The notes under the pieces are model-generated. The model was given only the letters and a program-made list of their open reading frames with translations, was not told the origin of the DNA and searched no databases. Below, piece after piece: positions 61,249 through 64,000 of a stretch of 64,000 bases of DNA. The stretch is from Halegenticoccus tardaugens (GTDB lineage: Archaea > Halobacteriota > Halobacteria > Halobacteriales > Haloferacaceae), in assembly GCF_004116405.1 (NCBI RefSeq), contig NZ_SDIC01000003.1, forward strand, positions 496,001-560,000. Direction: 5' to 3'. Numbering within the stretch: the first letter of the stretch is position 1; each line of letters starts with the position of its first letter. Position numbers and translations under genes: made by a program.

Positions 61249-62700
61249 ATGAGTACGGAGCACACACGAAACGCAGACACCGGCGACGGCGGCAATCGGT
61301 TCGTCTACGTCACCGCCGCCCTCGCCGCGTTGAACGGGCTACTCTTCGGGTTCGACACCGGCGTCATCTCCGGGGCGTTCCTCTACATCCAGGACGCGTT
61401 CGACATGTCCTCGCTCCTGTGGATCTCCACGAGCAGCGCGATGATAGAGGGCCTGGTCGTGAGCGGCGCGCTGGTGGGTGCCGCCTTCGGCGCGGCCGTG
61501 GGCGGTAACCTCGCGGACCGGTGGGGTCGCCGCCGCCTCATCCTCGTCGGCGCGCTCGTCTTCTTTCTCGGCTCGCTCACGATGGCGGTCGCGCCGACCC
61601 TCGAGATCCTGATCGCCGGCCGGATTCTCGACGGGATCGCCATCGGCTTCGCGTCGATCGTCGGACCGCTGTACATCTCGGAGATCTCGCCGCCGAAGAT
61701 CCGCGGATCGCTCGTCTCGCTCAACCAACTCGCCGTCACCACGGGCATCCTCGCCTCGTACTTCGTGAACTACGCCTTCGCCGACACGGGCCAGTGGCGC
61801 TGGATGCTCGGCGCCGGCATGCTGCCCGCGCTCGTCCTCCTCGTCGGCATGCTCTTCATGCCCGAGAGCCCGCGGTGGCTCATCGACAAGGGTCGCGAGG
61901 CGGACGCGAAGGAGGTCCTCTCTCGGACTCGGTCCGAATCGCGGATCCGGGCGGAACTCCGCGAGATCAAGGAGACGAAGGAGATCGAAGCCGAGGGGCT
62001 GTCCGAACTGATCGAACCGTGGGTCCGCCCCGCGCTCATCGTCGGCATCGGTCTCGCCGCCTTCCAGCAGGTCACCGGCATCAACACCGTGATCTACTAC
62101 GCGCCGACGATCTTCGAGTCGACCGGCTTCGGCAACTCGGCGTCGATTCTCGCGACGGTCGGCGTCGGCGTCGTCAACGTGGTCATGACGGTCGTCGCGG
62201 TGCTCCTCATGGATCGCGTCGGTCGCCGCCCGCTGCTGCTCGTCGGTCTCGGCGGGATGATCCTCACGCTCGTCGGCCTCGGCGCTGCGTTCTTCCTCCC
62301 CGGACTTTCCGGCGTCGTCGGCTGGGCGGCGCTCGGAAGCTTGATGCTGTACGTCGCGTTCTTCGCCATCGGTCTCGGACCCGTGTTCTGGCTGCTCATC
62401 TCCGAGATCTATCCGCTCAAGGTCCGCGGATCGGCGATGGGCGTCGTCACGGTCGTCAACTGGGTCGCGAACCTCCTCGTGGCGCAGACGTTCCTGCAGC
62501 TCGTGGGCGCGATCGGGGAGCACGGAACGTTCTGGCTGTACGCCGCGTTGAGCGTCGCCGCGCTCGTCTTCACGTACTTTCTCGTCCCGGAGACGAAAGG
62601 TCGTTCCCTCGAAGAGATCGAAGCCGACCTGCGCCAGAGCGCGGTCGGCGGTTCGAGCACGGCCATCGCCGCCGAACCGACGGAAGACGGGGTCGAGTAA
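61249..62700 (+). CDS. sugar-porter-family MFS transporter
   Basis: A 483-residue transporter with twelve predicted membrane helices. Sugar-porter motifs are all present: GFDTGVISGAF in helix 1, NLADRWGRRRLILVG (between helices 2 and 3), PESPRWLIDKGR after helix 6, QQVTGINTVIYY in helix 7, and PETKGRSLEEIE after helix 12. It should take up a monosaccharide or polyol by proton or sodium symport. An AT-rich region (61130-61220) upstream holds its promoter. It converges on a GH5 glycosidase gene 39 nt downstream, suggesting a link to glycan use. Confidence 0.94.
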   Translation: MSTEHTRNADTGDGGNRFVYVTAALAALNGLLFGFDTGVISGAFLYIQDAFDMSSLLWISTSSAMIEGLVVSGALVGAAFGAAVGGNLADRWGRRRLILVGALVFFLGSLTMAVAPTLEILIAGRILDGIAIGFASIVGPLYISEISPPKIRGSLVSLNQLAVTTGILASYFVNYAFADTGQWRWMLGAGMLPALVLLVGMLFMPESPRWLIDKGREADAKEVLSRTRSESRIRAELREIKETKEIEAEGLSELIEPWVRPALIVGIGLAAFQQVTGINTVIYYAPTIFESTGFGNSASILATVGVGVVNVVMTVVAVLLMDRVGRRPLLLVGLGGMILTLVGLGAAFFLPGLSGVVGWAALGSLMLYVAFFAIGLGPVFWLLISEIYPLKVRGSAMGVVTVVNWVANLLVAQTFLQLVGAIGEHGTFWLYAALSVAALVFTYFLVPETKGRSLEEIEADLRQSAVGGSSTAIAAEPTEDGVE

Positions 62701-62739
62701 GCTCGATCCGAGGGGCCGGATCGAGGATCGAACCCGCGC

Positions 62740-64000
62740 TCAGAATCCCAGGCGCGATCTGGGCGCGGTGATCCGGTTCGACGCCCCCTCTTTTTCTTCC
62801 GTCTCCTCTTCCTCCTCGCTCGACGCGCCCGACCCGACGCCGACCTCGTCGTCGTCGGGATCGCCGAGCACGTACTCGGTGTAGACGGGCTCCGCCCACT
62901 CCGGCCACTCCTGTCGTTCCTCGGCTTCGAAGTCGCCGCCGGCGATCGCCCGCGCGTCGTCGAGGCTCCAGACCGCGCCGTCCTCGTGGAAGACGCCGGT
63001 GAGCGTCCCCCGCATGCGCTGCGGTCGGAGGTAGGCGGGCTTCAGCATCAGCGACCAGAAGAAATCGCCGTTCAGCCCGCCAGATCGAACGGTCGAGGCC
63101 AGGGAGCGGTACGCCGGCTGCCACTCGTCCTCGGCGAGTTCGGCGTTCCACCCGCTTCCGCCCGGTCGGAGGCGCTGCCACTCGCTTATCCAGACGGGTT
63201 TTTCGAGCGCCCGCTTCATCTCGACGCCTCCCTGCAGCGCCTGCTGGATCGCGCCCGTCGACGACGGGAAGTTGTTGTGGAACTGGAAGACATCCACGCC
63301 GAGGTCGGTGAAGAATCGGCTGTTCTTTAGATAGACGTTGCCGACGGTCAGCGGCGTCTCGCCGCGCTCTTCGGCCGCGGTTTTGAACATCTCGCGGGCG
63401 AACCGGAGCCGATCGACGGGATCGCGCTGGACGCCCGGTTCGTTCGCGACGTCGATGGCGAGCAGGCGGGGATCGTCCCGGTAGCGCTCCATGAACCACT
63501 TCACGAACGACCGCGGCGCGCCCCAGCGGTTCGGATTGGAGACGATCGTGCCGCGGGGCGAGTGAACCCCGGTCGCCGTGAGCGGGTCTCGGTCGTAGAG
63601 TCGCTTTTCGGTCGGTGCCATGCCGACGGTGTCGAACAGGACCGGGAGGATGCGAAGGTCCTCCTCGACGGCGGACTCGACCAGGTGTTCGAACCACTGC
63701 TCGTGCGCGTCGGGGGCTTCGCGCCACCGCTCGAAGCTCAAGAACACGCGGAGGGCGTTCAGCCGCAGGTCCCGCGCGTAGCCGATGTCCCGCTCGACGA
63801 CGTCCGGCGCGTAGTCGGTCCACATCTGGAAGACGTTGTACGCCTGCGCCGGGATGTAATTCGCCCCGCGGATCCGCGTGGTCGCCGGGTCCCACCGCTC
63901 GACCTCCCGCGCCTGCGATCGGAGGACCGTTCCGGCGGTCCCCGCGACCGCGGTCCCGACGACGGCCGTCGCGCCCAACCGAAGGAATCGCCTCCGGCTT
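62740..64000 (-). CDS. Tat-exported GH5-type glycosidase (5' end outside window)
   Basis: The frame runs off the right edge. The last codons in the window read SRRRFLRL then GATAVVGTAVAGTAG, a twin-arginine signal, so only a few N-terminal residues are missing. The domain is a TIM-barrel glycoside hydrolase of family 5 type: RGANYIPAQAYNVF, FLSFERWREAPD, the acid/base glutamate in LAIDVANEPGVQ, and the nucleophile glutamate in KPVWISEWQRL. The C-terminus is a low-complexity E/T/S tail. Substrate could be a beta-mannan or beta-glucan. A start at TTG 63978 is an artefact of truncation. Confidence 0.88.
   Translation of the reverse strand, partial: SRRRFLRLGATAVVGTAVAGTAGTVLRSQAREVERWDPATTRIRGANYIPAQAYNVFQMWTDYAPDVVERDIGYARDLRLNALRVFLSFERWREAPDAHEQWFEHLVESAVEEDLRILPVLFDTVGMAPTEKRLYDRDPLTATGVHSPRGTIVSNPNRWGAPRSFVKWFMERYRDDPRLLAIDVANEPGVQRDPVDRLRFAREMFKTAAEERGETPLTVGNVYLKNSRFFTDLGVDVFQFHNNFPSSTGAIQQALQGGVEMKRALEKPVWISEWQRLRPGGSGWNAELAEDEWQPAYRSLASTVRSGGLNGDFFWSLMLKPAYLRPQRMRGTLTGVFHEDGAVWSLDDARAIAGGDFEAEERQEWPEWAEPVYTEYVLGDPDDDEVGVGSGASSEEEEETEEKEGASNRITAPRSRLGF

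Overview
The window is about 68% G+C by eye. It carries archaeal informational genes: split RNA polymerase subunits A'/A'' and B''/B', aEF-2, a doublet histone, RPA and a class I CCA-adding enzyme. The predicted proteins are very acidic, and many genes are leaderless, with a TATA element about 25-30 nt before the start codon. Together these point to a halophilic archaeon (class Halobacteria). Gene order (rpo cluster; gapII ... pgk ... gapI ... L10e; azf ... rpa ... histone, deacetylase, cca) resembles Haloferax-type genomes as I remember them, so the order Haloferacales is likely. A dispersed intergenic repeat near 28.3 kb looks like one I associate with Halorubrum-type genomes. Genus is not decided.

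Layout. 0-5.2 kb: a truncated metallo-beta-lactamase-fold gene, an FAU-1-like RNA-binding protein, a PrsW protease, and an ACT-protein/homoserine dehydrogenase operon with a possible 34-codon leader ORF. 5.3-18.1 kb: translation and transcription core (aEF-2, S7, S12, NusA, RNA polymerase A'', A', B', B'', H), almost all on the minus strand. 18.4-24.4 kb: tRNA-Asp, an HTH/HalOD1 divergent pair, a HerA-like ATPase, two protein-isoaspartate methyltransferase paralogues, a zinc-ribbon protein and an aminopeptidase. 24.7-30.4 kb: lower glycolysis/gluconeogenesis (type II GAPDH, phosphoglycerate kinase, type I GAPDH). 30.5-37 kb: Hsp20, an ATP-grasp ligase, ribosomal protein L10e, NucS, an asparagine-synthetase-like enzyme, small membrane proteins and a cold-shock protein. 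37-49.8 kb: malectin-like and other exported proteins, tRNA-Phe, -Val and -Arg, an ABC exporter, creatininase-family and dihydroneopterin aldolase genes, a probable NAD-dependent glucose-6-phosphate dehydrogenase and a frameshifted gene. 49.9-55 kb: RPA, doublet histone, histone deacetylase, CCA enzyme, two tRNAs and a tiny membrane protein. 55-64 kb: a hydroxyacid dehydrogenase, a giant exported M14 peptidase, a methyltransferase, a fluoride riboswitch with two crcB genes, a sugar transporter and a truncated exported GH5 glycosidase.

The most notable signals are: (i) a well-formed fluoride riboswitch before the tandem crcB genes; (ii) partial copies of tRNA 3' ends (T-arm plus acceptor strand) 120-240 bp downstream of tRNA-Phe (two copies), tRNA-Asp and tRNA-Arg, in units that also contain hairpins; (iii) the short leader ORF coupled to the ACT/homoserine dehydrogenase operon; (iv) a lysine-poor doublet histone one base upstream of a deacetylase gene; (v) a 14-bp perfect palindrome just upstream of the aEF-2 start. 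I see no insertion sequence, integrase, CRISPR array or rRNA gene.

None of the seven tRNA genes encodes the 3' CCA, so all depend on the cca product encoded here. Family names were assigned from sequence motifs and memory, without database searches.
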